A DNA stretch of 58,198 bases from an uncultured Planctomycetaceae bacterium. GTDB lineage: Bacteria > Planctomycetota > Planctomycetia > Planctomycetales > Planctomycetaceae. The stretch covers positions 1-58,198 of the forward strand of contig CAIQIE010000358.1 in NCBI GenBank assembly GCA_903871805.1, read 5' to 3'. The notes under the pieces are model-generated. The model was not told the origin of the DNA. It saw only the letters and a list, made by a program, of their open reading frames with translations, and searched no databases. Positions 26,598 to 35,299 of the stretch are shown here, in pieces; positions within the stretch are counted from its first letter, which is position 1; each line of letters opens with the position of its first letter. The position numbers and the translations under genes are program-made.

Positions 26598-27437
26598 ATG
26601 TCCTTCATCGAGAATTTTTCCGAAGATGTGCAGTTTTTGCGGCTGGTCCGTCGGGAGTCCGATGTGGATTTGGTCACTGCTGCACTCGAGATAGCGAAAG
26701 ACGGGCAGAAAGATCTGCAGTTTGCGCCTGTTCGTGAAACACTGCAGCGCGCTGTCTCTCGACTGACTCATCCCGTAACGCAGGCGGGATCAGACCTTGA
26801 AGAATTGAAGCTTTTGGTTCGTTATATGACGGAGGAATTGGGGCTTCATGGTGACCCTTCTTATCTGAAAGATCCAGGATCACACTATCTGAATTGTGTC
26901 CTGGAAACTGGGCGAGGAATCCCGATTTCCCTGTCTTTGCTGTATCTTCACGTGGCCAATGAACTGGGAATTCCACTACAGCCCATCAGCACCCCCGCCC
27001 GGTTTCTGACCCGGCTGCAGACGGATTCCGGCAATCTGTACGTGGATGCCTTTGACCAGGGGCGGATCCTGAATGAAGCGGAGTGTATCTCTCTGATTCG
27101 AGAGATCACGGGATCGTCGCCGGCGGAAATCCGGCGACACCTGCGACCAACGGATGATCGTTCCATTGTGATCAGAATGCTGCAGAATCTGAAGACGGTT
27201 TATGGCAGTCAGGAACAGTGGACTGCTGCGTGGCGGGTTCAGTGTCGTCTTAAAATGCTTATTCCCGGATCATGGAGAGAACGGCGAGATCATGCGATCC
27301 TGACACTTCGTTCAGGGCGTTACGGCGAAGCCATCGCGCTGCTGGAGCAGGGGCTTTCTGTTTGTCCCCTTGAAGATCGACCGTTCCTGGAAAACCATCT
27401 TCAGCAGGCGAAACGTCTGCTTCCGGAATGCAACTGA
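26598..27437 (+). CDS. SirB1-type transglutaminase-like/TPR protein
   Basis: The ATG at 26598 (MSFIENFSEDVQFLRLV) is chosen over one 20 codons earlier. The 279-residue protein has the SirB1 (PF13369-type) transglutaminase-like core: DPGSHYLNCVLETGRGIPISLSLLYLHVA, IPLQPISTPARFLTRL and YVDAFDQGRILNEAEC. In place of a classical Cys-His-Asp triad the family retains NxV and GIPISL segments. The C-terminal part (from about residue 200) has TPR-like helices ending in GQALALLEQGL-type sequence (GEAIALLEQGLSVCPLE). The family has no assigned reaction. It is cytoplasmic; it is followed after 301 bases by bcp. Confidence 0.8.
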   Translation: MSFIENFSEDVQFLRLVRRESDVDLVTAALEIAKDGQKDLQFAPVRETLQRAVSRLTHPVTQAGSDLEELKLLVRYMTEELGLHGDPSYLKDPGSHYLNCVLETGRGIPISLSLLYLHVANELGIPLQPISTPARFLTRLQTDSGNLYVDAFDQGRILNEAECISLIREITGSSPAEIRRHLRPTDDRSIVIRMLQNLKTVYGSQEQWTAAWRVQCRLKMLIPGSWRERRDHAILTLRSGRYGEAIALLEQGLSVCPLEDRPFLENHLQQAKRLLPECN

Positions 27438-27738
27438 GCGACAGTCCTTGCGGCTGCTGACAGGTGTTTTGGGCCTTGTGTGTTCTGAGCCCCCGTTGCG
27501 GAGTGTGATGTGTGGAAAACGCCGCGAAACAATCTGCAGGCGTTGCCCGTGTGACAGGGTGACTCACGCAAAAAACGTCTGGACGAGGTTTTTAGCACTA
27601 AAAGGAATGCCGGATGCTCACTGGTGCCTACAACAACCCTTGAATCTGCCGTTGCCGGAGATTCAGGGGCTCTCCCTGAAGACTTCCGGGCCAAAGTGGT
27701 AGCGGCAGCGATCGGGGTTAAATTGAAGAGAGTTTGAA

Positions 27739-28218
27739 ATGGCAGACTGGATTGAACCACCCGCAAAGGCACCGGCGTTTTCACTCAAAGCCACAGACGG
27801 AAAAACTGTGAAGCTTTCCGAGTTCAAGGGCAAAGCTGTTGTGTTGTACTTTTATCCGAAGGACGACACCCCGGGCTGCACCAAAGAAGCGTGTGCGTTC
27901 AGGGATCGGCTGGCAGAAATTCAGGAGTTGGGGGCGGTCGTTCTGGGGGTGAGTGCTGACGACGTCGAGAAGCACAAAGCCTTCACGGCCAAATACGAAC
28001 TGAACTTCCCGCTGCTCGCTGACACGGATCACGCACTCTGCGAAAAGTACGGTGCGTGGCGGGAAAAAAACATGTACGGCAAGATCTCCATGGGGATTCA
28101 GCGATCAACGTATCTGATCGGTCCTGACGGGAAAGTTGCAAAGGTTTGGAAAAAAGTGTCGGTAGACGGCCATGATGAACAGGTTCTGGAAGCACTGAAG
28201 GCGTTGAATGCCGAGTGA
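27739..28218 (+). CDS. bcp: Thioredoxin-dependent peroxiredoxin, Bcp/PrxQ type
   Basis: The 159-residue protein has the atypical 2-Cys signature: peroxidatic Cys47 and resolving Cys52 in [14 protein letters not shown]. Family pieces [28 protein letters not shown] and [18 protein letters not shown] follow. It reduces peroxides with thioredoxin in the cytoplasm. Length is that of E. coli Bcp. An AGAGAG-type site precedes the ATG. The gene is last of the long plus-strand block; a terminator lies about 100 bases downstream. The 301 bases before it hold no supported gene. Confidence 0.95.
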   Translation: MADWIEPPAKAPAFSLKATDGKTVKLSEFKGKAVVLYFYPKDDTPGCTKEACAFRDRLAEIQELGAVVLGVSADDVEKHKAFTAKYELNFPLLADTDHALCEKYGAWREKNMYGKISMGIQRSTYLIGPDGKVAKVWKKVSVDGHDEQVLEALKALNAE

Positions 28219-28321
28219 TTGAAAAGCACCGTAATTGCCCGGTCCAGAATGGGGAACTTGCGGGATTGGTCTGTGTCTGTGTGGGGTATGGATTGCTGCA
28301 CAGGTGAATTGAGAAGTCAGG

Positions 28322-28354
28322 GCCTGGTCGCTATTGAGCGGTCAGGCTTTTTTT
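28322..28354 (+). terminator. Rho-independent terminator after bcp
   Basis: An 11-pair stem (28322-28332 with 28337-28347, two G-T pairs) and a 4-base loop (attg) is followed directly by seven T (28348-28354), 103 bases after the bcp stop. It probably ends the bcp transcript. Confidence 0.8.
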
Positions 28355-29127
28355 GCAGCGTTTGCGCCGGACAACTGGGAAAAAGTGCCTTCTCTGCGGT
28401 GAGTCACAGCCTGAAGGTCTTCAGGATCTCAGTTCTGAATTCTGTCTGCCAATTCCGCAAGGATTGATTGTCCGCTGTCGGCCGCTGCAATTTCCGGGGG
28501 CCTGTCCCGAACTGCAAAGTGGTAGTACCGAGGCAAAAATCCGCGGAAGGTGTGGACGTTGAGAAATTGATCCGGCAGATACCCACCCGAATCGGCAGCG
28601 AGGACATGCGATGGAGTAAGTATCTCGCTGGCCCTTCAGATTGGTGTTTTCTGGCGGCTTCCGGGAACACGGGCCGAACACAAAAAGCACACCGGGTGCA
28701 AAGCACCTGCCGGTGTGGCCTGCTGCCGCGTTCGATCAGGGGTACGAGCACCGCTCCGCTGAAGTGGAATGTGGGCGCAAGGAGGCTGGTGCCGGCACCC
28801 CATCTAAAGTCTTGCCCCCAACGGAAACGCGAGAAACAATGCGGCCCGCGTGGAATTGGAAAGTCCCATTTCGTAGCCCTGCTTCATCACCACCAGAACT
28901 GGTCCCGCCACATTCCTTCGAATTCGAATCCGCAATGATGAGTCCGTTCTGAAGATGTGCAGGGAAACGGCTATGGCATTTGAAAAATGCCTGCGACTTT
29001 TTCGTGGCACACGCGCGATCCGGATGCGTCTGCCATTGTCTGTCAGCCCTCCGGGCTGAATGGCCTGCCCGTCTATCCGGCGCGGTGATGCAATGAAACC
29101 GGCCCCCGTTTTGCCATCCTCGTTTTC

Positions 29128-29370
29128 TTTGCGCGTTCGCGTGAGGATTTGTTTGTCACGCAAAGACGCAAAGGCGCAAAGTGAGGAAGGTGATGTGTTT
29201 GCAGGCGTAAAGGAGTGATCTCCCGGACGGTCAGGTCCCGGGACAGGGCGTTATGTCTGCTGGGAGTTGGTTTTACGTCTGTGACGGCTCTGCAGCAGGA
29301 CTGGAATCAGCCAATACTCAAACTGTATCCCTGCTGCTGGAATAGTGCGTTTCATTTGGACTTGAACTGA
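29128..29370. repeat. Direct repeat, copy 1
   Basis: Bases from 29128 match those from 29400 almost exactly for about 155 bases, then diverge moderately to about 29370. The repeat starts tttgcgcgttcgcgtg and contains cacgcaaagacgcaaag, a short 9-base tandem pattern (acgcaaag) that is partly complementary to its own start, giving a stem-like structure. Confidence 0.85.
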
Positions 29371-29399
29371 CCTCCCTTGTCCTTGGTTTTCTTCGCGTC

Positions 29400-29660
29400 T
29401 TTGCGCGTTCGCGTGCGGATTTGTTTGTCACGCAAAGACGCAAAGGCGCAAAGTGAGGAAGGTGATGTGTTTGCAGGCGTAAAGGAGCGATCTCCCGGAC
29501 GGTCAGGTCCCGGGACAGGGCGTTATGTCTGCTGGGAGTTGTTTTTACGTCTGCGACGGCTCGGTCAGCCTGACGACTCGGCAGCAGGACTGGAATCAGC
29601 AAATTCCAAAACTGCATCCCCGCTGCTGAAATCGTGCGCTCCAGTCGGAGTGGAACTGAC
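29400..29660. repeat. Direct repeat, copy 2
   Basis: Second copy, 272 bases downstream of the first. It carries an extra 18-base piece (ggtcagcctgacgactcg) near 29563-29580 that copy 1 lacks, and few substitutions in the first 155 bases. No coding frame is shared between copies in a convincing way, so this looks like an intergenic element rather than a duplicated gene. Confidence 0.85.
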
Positions 29661-29809
29661 ATTCACCGCACAAATCCAATGAGGAGGATCGAATTCGTAT
29701 CCGCAGGAATGAGCCCGGCCCCTGCGGATTTGCGGCGCGTTTGACCCCAGCGGAGTCGCACATCAAAGTCCGGGGTCGCTACTGGCAGATGCACGTTGCG
29801 GAATCCCGC

Positions 29810-31195
29810 CTATTGGATGGTCAGTACCGGGTCTCGCCACCACTGATCTGGCAGAAATGCTTCTCGACTGGGTGGGTCATAAACGCGAGCTTTCTCAGAG
29901 GCGACGGCAGAGCCTGCGTTGCGAAGGATTTGTCTGGCAGGAAAGTTGACCCCGCCTGTGAAGGCTCCTATGACCACACCACCACGGCCGCTTTTGGTTT
30001 TCAGCAGGGAAGGAGATTCCCGGGGAACGATGTAGCGGGCTGTGGGAAGGGCGTCCGCATCTTCCAGAATGGAAGGTGTCCACGAGAGTGTTCCGTTCGA
30101 GATGCTGTCACGCAGGATTACTGCCGTGATCAGCAGATCGAAGGTATTCTGAAGATCCGCAAATGCGGGGACCTGCTCTACCAGTTGATCGATGTGCAGA
30201 TTAAAAAGTTGTGCAAACTCACTGGAGCTTCCTTTCGCAGAATCGGAATCGACCAGATTCCCGTTTGCATCCATCAATTCTTCCTGAGCCCGCAGGGTGA
30301 ATCGCGGGCCCTGAAGTGTCCAGACACAGCGCGACTCATCGTGTGTCAGGCACTGCGAATCCGCAGCGAACCACCATCTGCGCATCATGTTGTCGCCCGG
30401 GTTGGCCAGTGCGAGGCTGCTTTTCATGCCCCGAATGCCGGTCGAATCAATTCCTGTGGCAATTCGCTTCATGAGATAGTCAGCTTCGACCATGGCCATT
30501 GCCATGCGACTGTCTTCCGGCACACCGAACGTGGTGACGTTCCAGAGTCCCAGCAGGCGAATCATCTGTTCAAGACGTGCGTTCGCCACGGCAAGTGTTG
30601 CCGGCGAGGAGTTGTTGCGCAGCCATGTCTGAGATTTGGCGAGACGTTCCGGGTCGGGGTCGATTGAGCAGCCTGCTCGATCCAGAATGTCCTCGTCGCG
30701 CAGGGCGACCAGCAAATCATCAAGGCACAGGACCGGACGTCCGGAGGTCGCGCCGACCATCCGGCCGCCTGGGAGTGCTGCAAATCCTTCGGCTGGTCCG
30801 GCGATCAAAAGATCACTGCCGTCTTCGGTTAGCAGAATATGATCGATCCGCGTCAGTCCCCCGAGAAACAGAATTTCCGGTGGCAGCGTTTTGTTTTCAG
30901 ACGCCCTGATGGCCGCAATGGACTGATCCAGTTGACGGAGAGAAATGCAACGCATCCGGGTGGGCGAATTAATGCTCTTGGGGAGCAGTTTTTCTGCGGC
31001 GATTTTGAGTTGTTTTCGCCGGGACGAGGAAAGCTCGGGCGAGATCACCGACTGATCAATGACACCATTGGGATGAACAAGAATTCCTCCGGGAGATTGG
31101 CCATTGTTTCCTCCGCTTTGTGCCTGCAGGAGACTGCATGTGCCAAGTGTCAGCAACACTGTCAGCATAAGTCGAGTGGTGCGAATAGTGGACAT
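29810..31195 (-). CDS. Secreted DUF1598-type planctomycete protein
   Basis: I place the start at the ATG at 31193-31195, which gives a signal peptide (MSTIRTTRLMLTVLLTLGTC, then SLLQAQ); the frame is open 28 codons upstream. The 461-residue protein matches my recollection of the planctomycete-restricted DUF1598 family: GGILVHPNGVIDQS, MRCISLRQLDQSIAAI, FLGGLTRIDHILL, DLLIAGPAEGFA and the long central RWWFAADSQCLTHDESR region. Its function is unknown. It is exported and probably periplasmic. It lies 107 bases after the LPG-synthase-type gene on the same strand. The C-terminus is basic and Gly/Pro rich without a sorting signal. Confidence 0.7.
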   Translation of the reverse strand: MSTIRTTRLMLTVLLTLGTCSLLQAQSGGNNGQSPGGILVHPNGVIDQSVISPELSSSRRKQLKIAAEKLLPKSINSPTRMRCISLRQLDQSIAAIRASENKTLPPEILFLGGLTRIDHILLTEDGSDLLIAGPAEGFAALPGGRMVGATSGRPVLCLDDLLVALRDEDILDRAGCSIDPDPERLAKSQTWLRNNSSPATLAVANARLEQMIRLLGLWNVTTFGVPEDSRMAMAMVEADYLMKRIATGIDSTGIRGMKSSLALANPGDNMMRRWWFAADSQCLTHDESRCVWTLQGPRFTLRAQEELMDANGNLVDSDSAKGSSSEFAQLFNLHIDQLVEQVPAFADLQNTFDLLITAVILRDSISNGTLSWTPSILEDADALPTARYIVPRESPSLLKTKSGRGGVVIGAFTGGVNFPARQILRNAGSAVASEKARVYDPPSREAFLPDQWWRDPVLTIQ

Positions 31196-31302
31196 GAGCA
31201 TTAGCCACGCGAGGCTTTGGGAGGACCACATGTCCGACAGCCAGACAGGTGTAGCCCGCGGGGGAAAGACGTCCGTCACTGGATTGCTCCACGGGTTTTG
31301 AG

Positions 31303-32358
31303 CTATTCGGAAGCAGCCGAGATGATCAGGGCTTCGGATGGTACTGCCGACACATTCTGAGACTCGTCAGCGACTTTGCTGACATCGCTGAGTCGCAGTT
31401 GGGCCTGTTGCAGATAGTACATACCGAGCGCCGTCACAGGAATAAAACTGCTGATCTGGCTGTATAGGGATGCTCCCAGAACCAACTCAGGATCCGGCTG
31501 AATGGCCTGAGCTTTCATTGCTGCTTCGAAACAGATCTGGATCACTCCGAAGTAACCCGGAGCTGCGGGAATCATGACGGCGAAGGCGGTGATCCCCGTC
31601 AGAATGAGACCCGTGGAGAGATCCACGTCGATGTGAAACGCTCGCAGACAGAGAAATGCACCGATTCCATTCAGGGTCCACTGAAGCAGCGAATTGGCTG
31701 AGAGTAATACCACCGTTCGGCCATTCTTCAGGGCATGCAAACCCTCGGCGCCCTGGCGAAGCATCATCAGGATTTTGCCCGCCAGACTTTGGGGAAGAAA
31801 AGGAATGAGGGAAAAGCAGAATGCGGTGAATCGAATAAAGAGATCCGTCCAGATCAGATAGAGAATGACGATGAACACGAAGGTTGCCGCAGCGCCGCCG
31901 AAAATCAAAGCGCCCTGCCGGTAGGCGGCTGGCATATCCGGTGCGTAGACCAGTCCGATACCGAAGAGAGCCAGGATAGCGAGCACATCCAGAATTCGTT
32001 CCAGCACGATGGTTGACAGGATTGTGCTGGCAGGAATACGAAACTTTCGGTTCGCAACAAACACTCGCACAAATTCGCCAAGATGAGCGGGAAGAATGTT
32101 GTTGGCGGCGAATCCGATCATCACAGGAGGAAACAATTCCTTTGTGGGCAACGCGGCTACGGGGGCCAGCAGCCATTTCCATCGAATGGCTTTGAGCCAG
32201 TAGAAGCTGAACAGCACTGCAATGATCAGCGGAAGCCCGGTGTAATCAGCGTCGGCAAATGCCGCCTGAAGCCTGATGAGACTGGTGTTGCGCATGGCAT
32301 ACGCCAGACATCCGAAAGATACAGAAAGTCCGAGTATCAGAAACAGAAGGCGTTTCAT
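31303..32358 (-). CDS. Lysylphosphatidylglycerol synthase transmembrane-type (UPF0104) protein
   Basis: The 351-residue membrane protein has about eight hydrophobic helices and the LPG_synthase_TM pattern: PLIIAVLFSFYWLKAIRWKW, FAANNILPAHLGEFVRVFVA, ILSTIVLERILDVLAILAL and a C-terminal IPAAPGYFGVIQICFEAAM. The NNILPAHLGE...R and PAAPGYFG motifs are typical. This domain acts as a flippase/membrane half of MprF and of standalone homologues such as AglD; no soluble aminoacyl-transferase part is present here. The substrate is unknown. It is probably transcribed with the DUF1598 gene downstream. Confidence 0.88.
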   Translation of the reverse strand: MKRLLFLILGLSVSFGCLAYAMRNTSLIRLQAAFADADYTGLPLIIAVLFSFYWLKAIRWKWLLAPVAALPTKELFPPVMIGFAANNILPAHLGEFVRVFVANRKFRIPASTILSTIVLERILDVLAILALFGIGLVYAPDMPAAYRQGALIFGGAAATFVFIVILYLIWTDLFIRFTAFCFSLIPFLPQSLAGKILMMLRQGAEGLHALKNGRTVVLLSANSLLQWTLNGIGAFLCLRAFHIDVDLSTGLILTGITAFAVMIPAAPGYFGVIQICFEAAMKAQAIQPDPELVLGASLYSQISSFIPVTALGMYYLQQAQLRLSDVSKVADESQNVSAVPSEALIISAASE

Positions 32359-32543
32359 CGGGAATCATCAGATCCAAAACAGGAGTCAGGCTGAAGTAGC
32401 AGCGAATTATACAGATCTTAGCGAACTTCTGCCGGTTTACTGCAGGAGATATTATCCCGGGCTGCGAAACGATCAAAATTACAGATTTGTCCGGAAAATC
32501 CCTTGTTTTCCACGGTCACGATCCGCGGGGATTGTTGTTTTTT

Positions 32544-33155
32544 TCACAAGCGGTCTTCCGAAGCCCAGAGAATCCGTCGGGCGTCTTCACCCCGGAAAAA
32601 GTGGGGTTTGCCATGAGTATGGGCTGCTGAGCCGTTTTTTTGGGGACCAGTACTGACTTTTTCCTGATAAAATGACGGGTTTCTTTTCGGGGCGGCTGTG
32701 TTCGCCGCTGCGGGAATGTTTTCGGACAGGACCGGCTGAGGTGATTCGGTGGCAGGGACAGGGGGATCAACGCGGAAGTGCAGCAGACGCATCATGACAT
32801 CGCGCCTCATCAGCACTCCGACAACGCAGCCTCGTCCATCAACCACCGGGATCGCCGTACTGGCTGATGTTCGAAAGAGCGGCACAGCAGCCGACAATGG
32901 GGCGGAAGGTGACAGCGATTCGACGTGACGAGTGACAATTGAGCTAATGCTGAGTGTCGCTGCACTGGGGCTGATCAGTGCGCGAACAATGCTGCTTTCG
33001 GCGAGGACTCCGCACAATCGACCGGTGCTGTCGGTCGCGAAAACCAGATCGCAGTCACTGACAATCAGGCGTTCTGCAACTTCTCGAATGGTGGCCGATT
33101 CCGGAACGACCAGGGAATGTCGGATTCTCATGACATCATTGACGGAGTAATTCAT
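32544..33155 (-). CDS. Two-CBS-domain protein
   Basis: The 203-residue protein has two tandem CBS domains: MRIRHSLVVPESATIREVAE...LVFATDSTGRLCGVL (about 10-55) and VTRHVESLSPSAPLSAAVPLF...AIPVVDGRGCVVGVLMRRDVM (about 75-125). The last 70 residues are Pro/Ala/Lys-rich and look disordered. CBS pairs bind adenine nucleotides and regulate partners; without a fused domain the partner is unknown. It has a run of Met/Arg at MRRDVMMRLL. The LPG-synthase gene lies 185 bases downstream on the same strand. Confidence 0.88.
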   Translation of the reverse strand: MNYSVNDVMRIRHSLVVPESATIREVAERLIVSDCDLVFATDSTGRLCGVLAESSIVRALISPSAATLSISSIVTRHVESLSPSAPLSAAVPLFRTSASTAIPVVDGRGCVVGVLMRRDVMMRLLHFRVDPPVPATESPQPVLSENIPAAANTAAPKRNPSFYQEKVSTGPQKNGSAAHTHGKPHFFRGEDARRILWASEDRL

Positions 33156-33806
33156 TTATAGAGTCCTCAGAGCCTTTTTCTGAAAGCAGGTTGCAGGAGA
33201 ATTGCCAAAGGAGCAACTCGCCGGACACCGGCAAAGTGACGGCGTGGAAATATGGCAGGGGCAGTCTGCGGCATCCCTGCGAAGACTGGGATTGCGGATA
33301 CGCCACCTGTTTAACCTGGTTCATGAGGCTCTGGGCGAGTGAGGAATTTTCGCAACAGGCATGTTTCGGAAAAACCACGACGATGAACCACAACGAAGAT
33401 AACGGTTTTTGCGGTTTTAACGGCAGGGGAAGCTTGGGAAACAGATCCGATGAGGCGGCATATTGTGCTGGTGTTCCCGGCAGGGAGAGTCTTCGTCTGC
33501 GAGATCACGTCGACAGGTCGTCTGGCGGATGAGTGTGTCAGACTGAAACGGCAGGGTCAGAACGCAGGGATATGGGTAGATTGGCCGTTTTTTGAGAGGT
33601 AGTGCGTTTACGTTGCTGGGCGGGTGAACGTTGACTGATGATCTGCGATGCAGGCCCTTGTGTTTTGAAGTCTTTGCGTTTAGCGTGTCGGAAATACAAA
33701 CAACGACGGCAAACTGGCGGTAAAACGGCTCGAAATGGCCGTCGATCGCGGTTATGACATACGGCAAAAGTTTTGCAGTTCCAGAGTTTCCTCAGCAGAA
33801 AACGAG
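33156..33806. other. Divergent intergenic region
   Basis: About 650 bases between the CBS gene (minus) and the lipoprotein gene (plus). It has no supported gene. An A-rich patch (accacaacgaagataacgg, near 33387) and tctttgcgtttagcgtg (near 33670) resemble the 29-kb repeat and may be scattered remnants of it. Promoters for both genes must lie here. Confidence 0.4.
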
Positions 33807-34787
33807 ATGGTGATGCTCCAGCGAATTCTGATTTTTTCCCTTTTGCTGATGGTGGCTGGTTGCCAGGACAGTGGTGATCGTCAGGACGGCCCGTCAATTC
33901 AGTCCGCGACGCTCGCGTTGAACTGGTATCCGGAAATGGAACACGGCGGATTTCTGGCTGCGGAAGTCGGTGGTGAATTTGCGAAAAACGGAGTGAAGGT
34001 TCAGATTGTGCCCGGTGGTCCTGGTGCTCCCCAGGTGGTGATCGCGGAGCTTCAGGCGGGGCGCATTGAGTTTGCGGTGTCCGATGCGGACAACGTGGTC
34101 AAAGCCAGGGCGGCGGGTGTGCCAGTTGTTGCTTTACTGGCTCCACTTCAGGATTCGCCGCGCTGCATCATGGTTCATAAAGCGTCGGGGTTCAGCAGGC
34201 TGGAAGATCTGAAGGACATCGAACTGGCAATCAGCGAGTCGAGGCCGTTTGCCTTGTGGATGAAGAAAAAACTGCCACTGACAGGAGTCACGATGGTTCC
34301 ATTTAACGGATCCGTCGGAGAATTTCTGGTGAAGCCGGCCTATGCGCAGCAGGGCTATATTTTCAGCGAACCGTTTGTGGCAAAGGAAAAGGGTGGGGAC
34401 CCGGAAGTGCTGCTGGTTTCCACAATCGGATTCAATCCCTATGCCAGTTTGCTGGTGACCACCGAGGCGGTGATTCGCGAAAAGCCTGAGCTGGTGCGGA
34501 GTGTGGTGCTGGCGAGTGTGGCGGGGTGGAAGCGTTATCTGGCGGATCCGAAGCAGACAAATGAATTCATCGGAACATTGAACAGCGAATTATCTCCGGA
34601 AGCGTTGCAGTTTGGTGCCACGGCGATGGCCCCATTGTGCCGGACACCGGAGGGGCAGGGGTTTTGTGAAATGAATGTCGAACGCTGGCGAACGCTGATT
34701 TCGCAGATCGAAGAGGTCGAAGACATTCCTGCCGGCAGTGTGAAGGCTGAGGAGTGTTTCACGCACGAATTTTTACGCGGGAAGTAA
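33807..34787 (+). CDS. NMT1/SsuA-THI5-like substrate-binding lipoprotein
   Basis: The start at 33807 gives a lipoprotein signal (MVMLQRILIFSLLLMVAGCQ; lipobox VAGC); the frame is open 24 codons upstream. The 326-residue product has the NMT1/SsuA fold: ATLALNWYPEMEHGGFLAAE at the beginning, IEFAVSDADNVVKARAAGVPVVAL and YIFSEPFVAKEKGG. Such proteins bind pyrimidines (thiamine precursors), sulfonates or nitrate and hand them to an ABC importer. No permease or ATPase gene of that type is next to it; the efflux operon downstream is 510 bases away and unrelated. The ligand is not inferable. Confidence 0.85.
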   Translation: MVMLQRILIFSLLLMVAGCQDSGDRQDGPSIQSATLALNWYPEMEHGGFLAAEVGGEFAKNGVKVQIVPGGPGAPQVVIAELQAGRIEFAVSDADNVVKARAAGVPVVALLAPLQDSPRCIMVHKASGFSRLEDLKDIELAISESRPFALWMKKKLPLTGVTMVPFNGSVGEFLVKPAYAQQGYIFSEPFVAKEKGGDPEVLLVSTIGFNPYASLLVTTEAVIREKPELVRSVVLASVAGWKRYLADPKQTNEFIGTLNSELSPEALQFGATAMAPLCRTPEGQGFCEMNVERWRTLISQIEEVEDIPAGSVKAEECFTHEFLRGK

Positions 34788-35299
34788 CTCGGGGCGTGAG
34801 TTTGTCCACACGGGTATCAATTCTCGAAACCCCCGACCTGCCCCAACCTCGGTCCTTGAGCGTGTCAGATCTCATCGATGGTTGCCTCGAGGAGCTTCCC
34901 TGTCTGCTAATGTGGGTGATTTGGGTTGCCTGTGTGTTTTGTGGGCGATTGGGCTCAGCGAAGCGATTCAACTGCTTATAACGACTTTGTCGGATTGCGC
35001 TGAAGGATAATCAGCACAATTGACGAAACCGATATCGTCGACATTGTCGTTACATCCCTGCTGGTCAATGGCAGAGCCAGTCCAGCGAGGATTGGGGCGT
35101 CCAGGCCATGGTTCTACCGAGCTGTTTGCGGCAGATTCTGCCGTCTGCGTGCTGGGGAGTCAAAAGGCAGGGATAGCTGGAAACGGCGGCCTGCATCGCT
35201 TCCGGTGACTGAGTGAACGGATGATCGACATGTAGTCATTCAGACATAGGCGGGGACTGGCAGAGCCATGGAATGGCTTCTGCGATGGAGAACGGCAGG
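34788..35299. other. Gene-free stretch before efflux operon
   Basis: About 510 bases without a supported gene. It presumably holds the efflux operon promoter. No terminator for the lipoprotein gene was recognised. Confidence 0.4.

Larger units (their letters stand above)
28355..29809. other. Gene-free region with repeats
   Basis: About 1.45 kb with no convincing gene in any frame; frames of 100-150 codons exist but carry no domain or sensible start. It contains two copies of a 240-260 base repeat (listed separately). Short sequences also recur: a form of cgaattcg(a/t)atccgcag...atgag at about 28918 and again near 29690. This reads like decayed or multiplied intergenic repeat DNA. Confidence 0.5.

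Noticed and set aside
28468..28938. 156-codon open frame in the repeat region
   Set aside because: Residue content is random-like with overlapping frames, and no conserved motif is visible.
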